Shown here: positions 1 to 7,352 of the stretch, in pieces
Position numbering within the stretch: the stretch's first letter is position 1
How the letters are laid out: each line of letters begins with the position of its first letter
DNA from: Treponema sp.
GTDB lineage: Bacteria > Spirochaetota > Spirochaetia > Treponematales > Treponemataceae
DNA: 7,931 nucleotides
Reading direction: 5' to 3'
Assembly: GCA_016297405.1 (NCBI GenBank)
Contig: JAEDGP010000083.1
Span: 1-7,931, forward strand
Made by a program: the position numbers and the translations under genes
Notes under the pieces: generated by a model
Seen by the model: the letters and a program-made list of their open reading frames with translations, nothing else
Databases searched by the model: none
Told to the model about the DNA's origin: nothing

Positions 1-51
1 TTTTTATTCCATTGAATAATGCATGTTATAGTTTCCCCTTTTTAAAAACTG

Positions 52-60
52 TGTTACAAT
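52..60 (+). promoter_or_regulatory. Probable extended -10 promoter of the GGDEF/EAL gene
   Basis: The bases TGTTACAAT match the extended -10 pattern TGnTATAAT at all positions but one. There is no good -35 box: the hexamer 17 bases upstream, at 32-37, is TTTCCC, which is poor. Extended -10 promoters often tolerate a weak -35. The expected transcription start is near base 67, giving a leader of about 30 bases before the ATG at 97. This is inferred from sequence alone. Confidence 0.5.
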
Positions 61-84
61 TTAGTGGGGGGTTATTATTGTTTT

Positions 85-90
85 AAGAGG
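85..90 (+). promoter_or_regulatory. Ribosome binding site that decides the GGDEF/EAL start
   Basis: AAGAGG lies six bases before the ATG at 97, an ideal Shine-Dalgarno position. The reading frame is open further upstream to a GTG at 64. That GTG has no comparable site and would lie at or before the predicted transcription start. The ATG at 97 is therefore the preferred start. Confidence 0.75.
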
Positions 91-96
91 TCAAAA

Positions 97-3048
97 ATGG
101 AGGAAAAGCACACTTTACTTGTAGCTTCAAAGACAAAACTTTTTCCATTATTCTCAAATCCAGTTTTTTTGAGTGTTTTTAACATTTCATTTGCAGAATC
201 AGAAAAAGAAATAATACAGATTCTTGACGACGAAATATTCCCGGATGCAATTATTCTGGATCAGGAAATAGCGCTTAAAAACGATTCCTCCATTCTGAGC
301 GAAATAGATGACATTCTTGTAATGAACAGTGCATTGAATGATTCCATAAACACTCGACTTCCGGTAATCGCCATAACCGAATCAGATGATACAGATCTTC
401 AGCAAAAACTGTATGACAAACAGATTTTCGATATATACCCAAAGAACTTTCCTTTGAACCAGCTTTGCATCAGGCTTCATCACCATATCCACAGGTATAT
501 TGAAGAACAGAAAAGAATCACACTGATCAACAACCAGCAAAAAAGCGCCATCCGTCACCTGGTTCAGATTAACAAAAAAACAGGCGTTTTCAATAAACAG
601 ACTTTCATTTACAAAACCATCAATCTTTTGGCAAATAATCCGGAAAAGCGCTACAGCGTTCTTATTTGCGACTTGGACAGGTTCAAGGTTTTTAACGACA
701 TGTTCGGTTTTTCCGAAGGTGATAAAATCCTGGAAAAAATCGGTGCAAGACTACGAGGCACGATTTCAAAGGAATCAACCTATGGTCACATTTATGCCGA
801 CCGCTTTGTTGTTTGTGCCCCTACTTCAAAATTCCACATTCAGGAAGTCTATGACAGCGCAAATGCCTTTGCAAAAAAACTGTTCCCAAACTTCGATTTT
901 GTAATTCGCTATGGAATATATAACCTTGAGCCAGGCGAACTGGATATTTCAAAAGCCTGCGACCATGCGGAAATGGCTCTGAACTCTATCAAGCAGGATT
1001 TCACAAAGCATTTTGCGCTTTATGACGCTTCAATGATTGAAAGCCTAAAGATTGAGCAGGAACTTATTACCGATATGGTAAATGGTCTAAAAAATGAAGA
1101 ATTTGTGATCTATTTGCAGCCACAATATGACTACACCACAGAATCATTGATTGGTGCTGAAGCACTTGTGCGCTGGCAGCATCCCACAAAAGGTTTGATT
1201 TCGCCAAGCCTTTTTATTCCGGTTTTTGAAAAAAACGGATTCATTACACAGCTTGATAAGTACATCTGGGAAAAGACCTGCAAACTTTTACGAAAATGGA
1301 TTGATGAAGGTTTGAATCCGGTTCCTGTCTCAGTGAATATTTCAAGGCAAGACATTTACCACACAGATTTACTTAAAACTTTTGATGAACTGTTAAAAAA
1401 ACACAACCTTCAGGCAAAAGACCTTCGCCTGGAAATCACCGAATCCGCTTACATGGACAATCCTTCCCAGCTCATTCACGTAGCAGAATCCTTAAGAGAT
1501 TACGGTTTTTGCCTTGAAATGGATGACTTTGGAAGCGGATATTCTTCATTGAATACACTGAAGGAAGTTCCAGTAGATCTACTCAAGCTGGACATGAAAT
1601 TCATCAGCTCCAGCATAAATTCCTCTTCTTCAGAGGAAAACACAAGAGGCGGCAGCATTCTAAGTTCGGTTGTGCGCATGGCAAACTGGCTTCATCTGCC
1701 TGTAATTGCAGAAGGCATTGAATCAAAGGAACAAGCTGACTACCTTAAAAGCATTGGTTGTTTCAATATGCAAGGTTTTTATTTTGCAAAACCAATGCCA
1801 GTGGAAGATTACGAAAAACTTATGACTGAACTTCCTTCTGCTCATTTGAATGACCTGATTTCTTTGCCACAGGATGAAAAAAATATATCTCAGGCAGCAA
1901 AATTTCTGGATGCCACAACTCAAGCAACTTTGCTTTTCAACAGTTTTGTTGGCGGTGCCGCCATCATAGAATGGACTGGCGACAATGTGGAAGTTTTGCG
2001 AATGAATGACCAGTTCATTGAAGAATTAGGAACAACCCGTGAAAACTATGCCAAAGTGCAGAAGCAATTCATTAATACAATTGCTCCAGAATCCCGCAAT
2101 ACGTTTATGTCTACCTTAACTCAGGTTACAAAAACAGACAAATCTGCGTTCTGTGAAATCAACATGCTGCCTCTGTATCAAACGAACAGCCCGTTCTGGA
2201 TTCGCCTGCACATGCGCCATATTGGAAAAACTGTAACCAGCAATATTTATTACATCTCCATAGAAAACATTGACTTTAGAATGCAGCTGCTTCAAATGAA
2301 CACAAATCTGTCTGAGCAGCTTTCCACAATCATGGAATCAGTTCCATGTGGCATACTTACCTTGAACTATGGCGATAAAATTACAACTTCCTATTCAAAC
2401 GAAACCGCATCGGCAATGCTTGGCTATCGGATGAATGCATTCAATATCCTTATCAGTAAAGATCCGTTCGCCTTCATCAGCGAAAAAGACAGGCACAAAT
2501 TCATTGCCAGAATTGAACAATGCCTGATTCTGGATGCAAAAAATTTTTCCATGAAAGTAGTTGCAATAACTCAATCCGGGCTTTTAAAAAAGCTTCAGGT
2601 AAACGGCAACATCATGAAGCGAACGGACGGTTCTATCGTCATCAACATCATCTATGTAGATATCGATGAAGCTGAATCTGATACACTCAAAGCTTACGCA
2701 TCTCAGCTTTGTTCAATTTATCAGGAAGTTTTTTCAGTGGATTACGAAAACGATACCACCCAGATCATAAAATCCCTGTTCAAAGAGGGCAAAAACTGGC
2801 CTGTCATTTCGCTCAAAAGAAACGTAACTGCATGGATTGATAATTTTGTTGTACCAGAATATCGCGAAATGGTTTCTAAAACCCTTTCAAAAGAAAATGT
2901 AATAGAACATTTTTCGAAAACCGCAGATTATCTATCCATAGAATACGAAATTCTGCTTAAAAACGGAAACAAATCGCGAATCCTTACAAGACTTATTCCT
3001 ATTCCGATGGAAAAATACAGATTCCTTTGCTGCAGCATGTACATATAA
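97..3048 (+). CDS. c-di-GMP signalling protein: receiver-like, degenerate GGDEF, EAL phosphodiesterase, C-terminal PAS-like region
   Basis: This is a 983-residue cytoplasmic protein with no signal peptide or membrane segment, predicted to hydrolyse c-di-GMP to pGpG. Numbering is from the ATG at 97. Residues 5-125 resemble a response-regulator receiver: D55 fits the phosphoacceptor, T94 and K116 the switch residues, but the usual N-terminal acidic pair is replaced by A10-S11. Residues 160-310 are a GGDEF domain that keeps the metal-binding D192-L-D194 strand, but the signature motif reads YADRF (233-237), so cyclase activity is unlikely. Residues 325-578 are an EAL domain with E355-A-L, N414, E446, D476-D477 in the DDFGSGYSS loop, K497, E539, E542 and Q559, the full metal and catalytic set. 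Residues from about 610 to the end look like two or three PAS-type sensor folds (about 610-735, 740-860, 868-983); these are weakly supported. It has its own promoter and converges on the lipoprotein gene. Confidence 0.93.
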   Translation: MEEKHTLLVASKTKLFPLFSNPVFLSVFNISFAESEKEIIQILDDEIFPDAIILDQEIALKNDSSILSEIDDILVMNSALNDSINTRLPVIAITESDDTDLQQKLYDKQIFDIYPKNFPLNQLCIRLHHHIHRYIEEQKRITLINNQQKSAIRHLVQINKKTGVFNKQTFIYKTINLLANNPEKRYSVLICDLDRFKVFNDMFGFSEGDKILEKIGARLRGTISKESTYGHIYADRFVVCAPTSKFHIQEVYDSANAFAKKLFPNFDFVIRYGIYNLEPGELDISKACDHAEMALNSIKQDFTKHFALYDASMIESLKIEQELITDMVNGLKNEEFVIYLQPQYDYTTESLIGAEALVRWQHPTKGLISPSLFIPVFEKNGFITQLDKYIWEKTCKLLRKWIDEGLNPVPVSVNISRQDIYHTDLLKTFDELLKKHNLQAKDLRLEITESAYMDNPSQLIHVAESLRDYGFCLEMDDFGSGYSSLNTLKEVPVDLLKLDMKFISSSINSSSSEENTRGGSILSSVVRMANWLHLPVIAEGIESKEQADYLKSIGCFNMQGFYFAKPMPVEDYEKLMTELPSAHLNDLISLPQDEKNISQAAKFLDATTQATLLFNSFVGGAAIIEWTGDNVEVLRMNDQFIEELGTTRENYAKVQKQFINTIAPESRNTFMSTLTQVTKTDKSAFCEINMLPLYQTNSPFWIRLHMRHIGKTVTSNIYYISIENIDFRMQLLQMNTNLSEQLSTIMESVPCGILTLNYGDKITTSYSNETASAMLGYRMNAFNILISKDPFAFISEKDRHKFIARIEQCLILDAKNFSMKVVAITQSGLLKKLQVNGNIMKRTDGSIVINIIYVDIDEAESDTLKAYASQLCSIYQEVFSVDYENDTTQIIKSLFKEGKNWPVISLKRNVTAWIDNFVVPEYREMVSKTLSKENVIEHFSKTADYLSIEYEILLKNGNKSRILTRLIPIPMEKYRFLCCSMYI

Positions 3049-3132
3049 AAAAAGCACCAAAAAATCAAACCTTTTCGCCTGATATCTCTGATGCCTGTTA
3101 CAACTGATAATTCAACTTGCAAAGAAATTTTA

Positions 3133-4515
3133 TTACCACTCAACAAAGATTCCGTCTTTAAAAGTGCCAATAGAAGCCTGATCGTCTTCTGATATTTGCG
3201 CATCATTTTCGCTTTCAGAAAACAAAGAAGAGCTTATATTATCATAAAGGTTGCGGGTAGAAAGATTCTGCTTTTTTTCCATCAATATCTGAAAATAACT
3301 GGCAAAAGAACCTTTTGCTCCGCTTGCTTCCAGTGTATCATAAATAAATCCATATAAATCATACAGATTTTTTATTGTCACATAATCCAGCGTCTTTATG
3401 TTATCGTCATCGTAGAATGAAACATTCAGATAAATCTGAAGAGGAATTCCAAGTTTATCAAACTGCTCTTTCGAATATTTGTTTCCTTTGAAAGCTTCAA
3501 AAATCCCTTGAGCAGAAAGTTTTGGAGCAGCCTTCTTTTTTGATTTTCCCTGCTGAACATTTCCACAAGCAATGATTTTTCCACCAGTTCCATTCTTCAA
3601 CACAAACGAAAGACCTGCATTGAAATCAAAAGAGCCTTCTGAATAATAAAAATCAGTGGAATCCATAAGACCTTTGTCACCTGTTGGCAAAACTTCAAAA
3701 GCAACGGCAAACATTGCCTTTTTAATCATGGAATTTGATGTCACTTCTTTTGGATTTAATTCCATAAAGCTTGATCCGCTGATCTTCATGTCAGAGGAAT
3801 CCTGCAGAATGCTGTTTTTTTCATTCACAGACATTTGATTCAATTCAATCTTAAATGAAGGAATATCCAGAATCAGGCCAGGAGTTCTTGTTTTTACAGA
3901 AATATCAAAATCGCCGTGAAGATCTGAGCGAACCGAATTGCTGCTGGAATTCATGTTAAAAGAAAATGTATTCAAATCCAGCGCCAAAAGGGGCGTTTTG
4001 AAAAAGGCACTTCCATTCATTTTTGCAGAAATGTCCTTATCAAATCCGTTCATTGAAAAATAGATACTTGGAACATTTGCCTCATACCCGGCAGAAGAAA
4101 TTTTTGCGTTTCCCGGAGTTAGATATACTGTTTCATTAGTGTTTTCGCCCCGTTTGATTAATAGGGAAAAAATATTTTCCAATGAAGAGCGGAGGTTTAC
4201 AAAATATTCTTTATCACCATATTTTCCACTGTTCAAACTCTGAAAATCAGTTAAAACTGCCGGGCCGCTGTTTTTCAATCCTACAAAATAGGAATCATCA
4301 GGCAGTTCTGATGCAAAATTCTTGAAAACAACTGAAGCACCAGCTTGTGTGGTCACGAAAGTATTTGCACCAGAAGAAGGAAGATCTGATGCACCCACAG
4401 TTTTTGCCCTGTGCTTAGAATCGTAGAAATATCCGCCGCCGCATCCAAAAAGGCAAAACAACAATGCCGATGAAATTGCAACGTTCAAAACTGCTTTTCC
4501 AATATTCTTTTTCAT
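3133..4515 (-). CDS. Predicted lipoprotein of unknown function
   Basis: This 460-residue protein begins with a lipoprotein signal peptide: basic start MKKNIGK, a hydrophobic stretch at about 8-23, then the lipobox L-F-G-C with the lipidated cysteine at C25, followed by GGG. Mature residue 2 is not aspartate, so by the E. coli rule it would not be held in the inner membrane; whether that rule applies here is uncertain. I recognise no family. Residues 60-320 have alternating polar and hydrophobic residues, suggesting a beta-rich fold. There is a basic patch at 324-332 (KSKKKAAPK), a helical-looking stretch at about 380-415, and an acidic tail at 433-446. Apart from C21 and C25, the only cysteine is C317. 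The ATG at 4515 is preceded by AAGAGG at 4520-4525 and, further up, by a strong promoter. It lies 66 bases after murJ, suggesting but not proving an envelope role. Confidence 0.9.
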   Translation of the reverse strand: MKKNIGKAVLNVAISSALLFCLFGCGGGYFYDSKHRAKTVGASDLPSSGANTFVTTQAGASVVFKNFASELPDDSYFVGLKNSGPAVLTDFQSLNSGKYGDKEYFVNLRSSLENIFSLLIKRGENTNETVYLTPGNAKISSAGYEANVPSIYFSMNGFDKDISAKMNGSAFFKTPLLALDLNTFSFNMNSSSNSVRSDLHGDFDISVKTRTPGLILDIPSFKIELNQMSVNEKNSILQDSSDMKISGSSFMELNPKEVTSNSMIKKAMFAVAFEVLPTGDKGLMDSTDFYYSEGSFDFNAGLSFVLKNGTGGKIIACGNVQQGKSKKKAAPKLSAQGIFEAFKGNKYSKEQFDKLGIPLQIYLNVSFYDDDNIKTLDYVTIKNLYDLYGFIYDTLEASGAKGSFASYFQILMEKKQNLSTRNLYDNISSSLFSESENDAQISEDDQASIGTFKDGIFVEW

Positions 4516-4532
4516 AGAACCTCTTTTTTCTA

Positions 4533-4561
4533 ATTATGCACTCTACTAAAAACTGTGTCAA
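4533..4561 (-). promoter_or_regulatory. Near-consensus sigma-70 type promoter for the lipoprotein gene
   Basis: On the minus strand, TTGACA (4561-4556) is followed after exactly 17 bases by CATAAT (4538-4533), which differs from the consensus TATAAT in one base. The predicted transcription start is close to 4526, leaving a leader of only about 11 bases that is mostly the ribosome binding site AAGAGG (4525-4520). It sits in the gap between the murJ stop and the lipoprotein start. It implies that the lipoprotein gene can be transcribed independently of murJ, probably strongly. Confidence 0.75.
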
Positions 4562-4581
4562 ATAAGTAATTTCCGCCAGAT

Positions 4582-6201
4582 TTAGCTGCGGCGCACTTTT
4601 CCTTTTACTTTTGCTAACAAGGCAACTGAAACAGAATCTTTTGAAAGCACAAGGAGCAAAATGCCAACTGCACCAAAAACAAAAGCCGTTGCCAGAACAG
4701 GCACTCCATAGGCAACAAGCCAATTATATTTTCCAAAGCAATCCACCAGAAAAAGACGCACAAAATATGCAGGAACTGCAGCAATCACACTAAAGACCAT
4801 CATTTTCAGGATAAAAGCAATCATTTTAAAAGCAATCTGTTTTGCATTCATTCCATTCATCTTACGCATAAAAACAAACAGGAAAACTGTATTCACAAGA
4901 CTTGCAGCAGTAAGGGCCAGAGCAATTCCACCGCCGCTCAATGGAAGAGAAAACAAAAATGCGAATCCAATATTAACCACAAAGCTTATGATTCCAGCTG
5001 CTGTTGGAAGTTTTGTATTTCCCTGTGCATAAAATGCAGGAGAAATTATCCTGTTCACAGCGATAAAATAAAGTCCGGCAATGTGAAAGCGGAAAACCTC
5101 AAGAGTTGAATGCAATGATTCATCATCAAAACTACCCCTTTTATAAACAAGGCTGATTAGCTCCTGCCCGGAAACAAGGGAATAGAATGTAACAGGTATT
5201 GTAATCAATGCAATTATTTTTATGGCCTGCAAAAGCATATCATTAAATTCCTGCCAGTTTTCCTTTTTTGCAAGACTTGAAAGATCTGGAAGAATAACAG
5301 TGCCAATGGACACAGCAAAAATCCCAAGAATTAATTCCTGAAGACGAAGAGAATATTGCAGACTTGAAACAGTGCCAGGTCCAATGTTTCCAGCTATTGC
5401 AGTAGAAACAACGTCATTCAACTGATATGCAGCCATACCGATTATAGTTGGCACGATAAGAGCACAGACCCTTCTTGTTCCAGGATTTGTAAAGGCGGCT
5501 TTCAGGCCTGTAAGTGTTGTTTTCCAGCCAACTTTCCTGACAAAAGGCCACTGAAAGATTGCCTGAAAACAGCCGCCGCAAAGCACACCAATTGCCATTG
5601 CCCTGGCCGCCATCGCTTCTTTAGGCAAACCTTGTGGATTTGGCAGAAACGGTGTAAGGGCAAAAGTAAAAACTATTACACAGAAATTGAATATTACTGG
5701 CGTGAATCCAGAAGGCGCAAAAACCCTTACCCCATTCAGAATACCTTGAAAAAATGCGGCAACGGAAATTACAATCAGATAAGGAAACATGAGCCTTGTG
5801 AGGAATGTGCCTTCCCCAATTACCCCATTTTGTGCATCCCCCAGGAAAAAGGGAATGATGAAAGGAGTCACTATAATTCCGATTACTGTAACCACCGCTG
5901 TCAAAAAAGATACCAGAGTTAAAGTTGAGCTGATGAATTTCTGGATTTTAAATTTATTTTCATCATTCTGCTCTTCTTCCAGATATCCACGAAAAGTTGG
6001 GATAAAAGCTACAGAAATCGCGTTTTCTGCAAAAAGCCTGCGGAAAAGATTTGGAATCATAAAGGCAATTGTGAACGCATCTGCATAGGAACTGGTTCCC
6101 ATAAAATGAGCCTTGGTTCCTTCGCGAATCAAACCCATGATTCTGGAAAAAAGTGTCATAAGGGACAAGACCAGTCCCGATTTTAATAAAGATTTTTTCA
6201 A
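4582..6201 (-). CDS. murJ: Lipid II flippase MurJ (MviN family)
   Basis: MurJ is a polytopic inner-membrane protein of the MOP exporter superfamily. It moves the peptidoglycan precursor lipid II from the cytoplasmic to the outer face of the membrane. The 539-residue product is close to the usual family length of about 510-550 and is strongly hydrophobic throughout, consistent with 14 membrane helices. The N-terminus carries the family signature: S19-R20, G23-L-I-R26-E, D41-A-F and P50-N-L-F-R-R55-L-F-A-E. R20, R26, D41 and the R54-R55 pair match the charged cavity residues that are essential in E. coli MurJ. R286 and E289 (RLQE) match the later cavity pair, followed by the conserved GTVILPDLS. 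The start is a TTG, with AGGG at 6212-6209 as ribosome binding site seven bases away; the resulting MKKSLLKSGLVLS is a typical MurJ start. The gene starts two bases after the peptidase stop, so translational coupling is likely. Confidence 0.96.
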   Translation of the reverse strand: MKKSLLKSGLVLSLMTLFSRIMGLIREGTKAHFMGTSSYADAFTIAFMIPNLFRRLFAENAISVAFIPTFRGYLEEEQNDENKFKIQKFISSTLTLVSFLTAVVTVIGIIVTPFIIPFFLGDAQNGVIGEGTFLTRLMFPYLIVISVAAFFQGILNGVRVFAPSGFTPVIFNFCVIVFTFALTPFLPNPQGLPKEAMAARAMAIGVLCGGCFQAIFQWPFVRKVGWKTTLTGLKAAFTNPGTRRVCALIVPTIIGMAAYQLNDVVSTAIAGNIGPGTVSSLQYSLRLQELILGIFAVSIGTVILPDLSSLAKKENWQEFNDMLLQAIKIIALITIPVTFYSLVSGQELISLVYKRGSFDDESLHSTLEVFRFHIAGLYFIAVNRIISPAFYAQGNTKLPTAAGIISFVVNIGFAFLFSLPLSGGGIALALTAASLVNTVFLFVFMRKMNGMNAKQIAFKMIAFILKMMVFSVIAAVPAYFVRLFLVDCFGKYNWLVAYGVPVLATAFVFGAVGILLLVLSKDSVSVALLAKVKGKVRRS

Positions 6202-6203
6202 TT

Positions 6204-7337
6204 CTATACCCTGATAATTCTTGAATGAGTGATAACTTCGTTTCCCTCTTCTGTAATGAGAACATCATTTTCAAGGCGAACACCACCAAGTTCGCTGTCA
6301 TAAAGACCTGGTTCAAGAGTAATAATCATTCCCGGTTCAAAAACAACGTCCGCCGCCATTTTTGTGCTTACACGAGGAAATTCATGAATCTCAAGACCAA
6401 TTCCATGCCCCAGCGTATGAGGCATTTTTCTTTGTGCTTCTGCAAACATGTTCTGTGCACATTCAGCAGCATCTTTTACCGGAACACCTTTCTTGTAAAG
6501 CTTCAGGCTTTCGGCGGCGGCCTTTTCCACAAGCTCCACAAGTTCAAGCTGCTGCTTTGATACTTTTCCTTTCACCACAGTCAGCGTCGTATCACTTGTG
6601 TAACCTTCATACACAACGCCAAAATCCAGAATCGAAAGCCCTTCTCCTGGCCATTGGCCGTCAGTATATCCTGGGAATGCATGAATTGCCCAGCTTCGCT
6701 CAGGACCTGCAGCAAGCGTATCAAAGCCAGTTCTTTCGCAGCCATGCAAACGGCATTCCCTTTCAATTAAAAGTGCCACATCCATTTCGGTTTTTATGGT
6801 TTCATTGCGAATGCCTTTTTCGATTTCATCGATAATCATGTCGCCAATCAAAGCCGCCTTTTTAGTGCATTCGATTTCATAATCATCTTTTATTGTACGA
6901 AGTTTTACAGAATATGCATGAACTCCATTTTCTTTACAGCGAACATCCCATCCTTCAAGGGCATCTATGAATTTCAAGAACGATGGATATGTAGTTGAAG
7001 GCGGCAATTCCACTGTATGAGAAATGGATTTTCCCACATTAAGATTTACCTTGACAGCCTCAATTGCACTATTGTTGTATTTTGTATACGGAATCATCTT
7101 ATCACAATGGGAAATTTTTCTTGCAAGGATTTCATCCCACGGAATAAGAACAGAATATCCGGTATCAAAAATAATCAGCACGGCATCGCTTGTATGCCCC
7201 GTAAAATATCTAATTGCAGGTTCACGGTGCTCTTCGCTATCTATGAAAACCGCTGCACCTGCATCATTTTCCAAAAGATAAGCCACAATTTTATCTCGTC
7301 TTCTGGCATACATTGCATCCAAATCATGTATAACCAT
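6204..7337 (-). CDS. M24-family Xaa-Pro peptidase (aminopeptidase P / prolidase type)
   Basis: This is a predicted cytoplasmic metallopeptidase that removes residues next to proline from peptides. The 377-residue protein has an N-terminal creatinase-like domain (about 10-140) and a C-terminal pita-bread catalytic domain (about 150-375). All five dinuclear metal ligands are present: D238 in LDFG, D249 in YTSDTT, H311 in HTLGHGIGLEIHE, E342 in ITLEPGLY and E356 in VRLEND. H219 in the AIHAFPG stretch and H318 fit the conserved substrate-side histidines. There is no signal peptide. The length suits the short Xaa-Pro peptidases of about 350-380 residues rather than the longer enterobacterial PepP or PepQ (about 440), so the choice between aminopeptidase and dipeptidase cannot be made from sequence. 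The ATG at 7337 has AAAAGGGG (7351-7344) six bases upstream, in the 15-base gap after the preceding gene. It is the middle gene of a tight operon ending in murJ. Confidence 0.94.
   Translation of the reverse strand: MVIHDLDAMYARRRDKIVAYLLENDAGAAVFIDSEEHREPAIRYFTGHTSDAVLIIFDTGYSVLIPWDEILARKISHCDKMIPYTKYNNSAIEAVKVNLNVGKSISHTVELPPSTTYPSFLKFIDALEGWDVRCKENGVHAYSVKLRTIKDDYEIECTKKAALIGDMIIDEIEKGIRNETIKTEMDVALLIERECRLHGCERTGFDTLAAGPERSWAIHAFPGYTDGQWPGEGLSILDFGVVYEGYTSDTTLTVVKGKVSKQQLELVELVEKAAAESLKLYKKGVPVKDAAECAQNMFAEAQRKMPHTLGHGIGLEIHEFPRVSTKMAADVVFEPGMIITLEPGLYDSELGGVRLENDVLITEEGNEVITHSRIIRV
6209..6212 (-). promoter_or_regulatory. Ribosome binding site for the TTG start of murJ
   Basis: The minus strand reads AGGG, then seven bases that include the peptidase stop codon TAG, then the TTG start of murJ. 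The site lies inside the last codons of the peptidase gene, so ribosomes ending the peptidase would reinitiate here. It supports TTG rather than a later ATG (M15) as the start, because the family's N-terminal helix would be lost with the later one. Confidence 0.55.
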
Positions 7338-7352
7338 ATTATTCCCCTTTTG

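Noticed and set aside
1..20. Hairpin TTATTC-CATT-GAATAA at the left edge
   Set aside because: The stem is perfect but has six pairs, five of them A-T, with no T run following on the plus strand. It is too weak to call a terminator, although the region could hold the end of a gene to the left.
1..60. Short minus-strand reading frame with an AAGGGG-like site
   Set aside because: The frame after the ATG codes for only six residues before a stop.
3049..3132. Possible bidirectional terminator between the convergent genes
   Set aside because: The gap has an A-rich run just after the GGDEF/EAL stop, which reads as a T run on the minus strand. I found no stable inverted repeat next to it, only repeats of CTGAT in the same direction. 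Termination here may be factor-dependent.
4566..4590. Small inverted repeat at the end of murJ
   Set aside because: CCGCCAG and CTGCGG can pair around ATTTAG with one bulge, but there is no T run after it on the minus strand and it overlaps the stop codon. It does not look like a terminator.
4415..4723. Minus-strand frame of 102 codons across the murJ/lipoprotein gap
   Set aside because: It is in another frame from both genes and rich in cysteine and tryptophan with no motif, so it is a shadow of the real genes.
5963..6316. Minus-strand frame of 117 codons across the murJ/peptidase junction
   Set aside because: It overlaps two well-supported genes in another frame, has no recognisable motif and looks like non-coding translation.
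6362..6835. Plus-strand frame of 157 codons opposite the peptidase gene
   Set aside because: It lies entirely antisense to the catalytic domain of a clear M24 peptidase, and its product is histidine-, glutamine- and phenylalanine-rich low-quality sequence.
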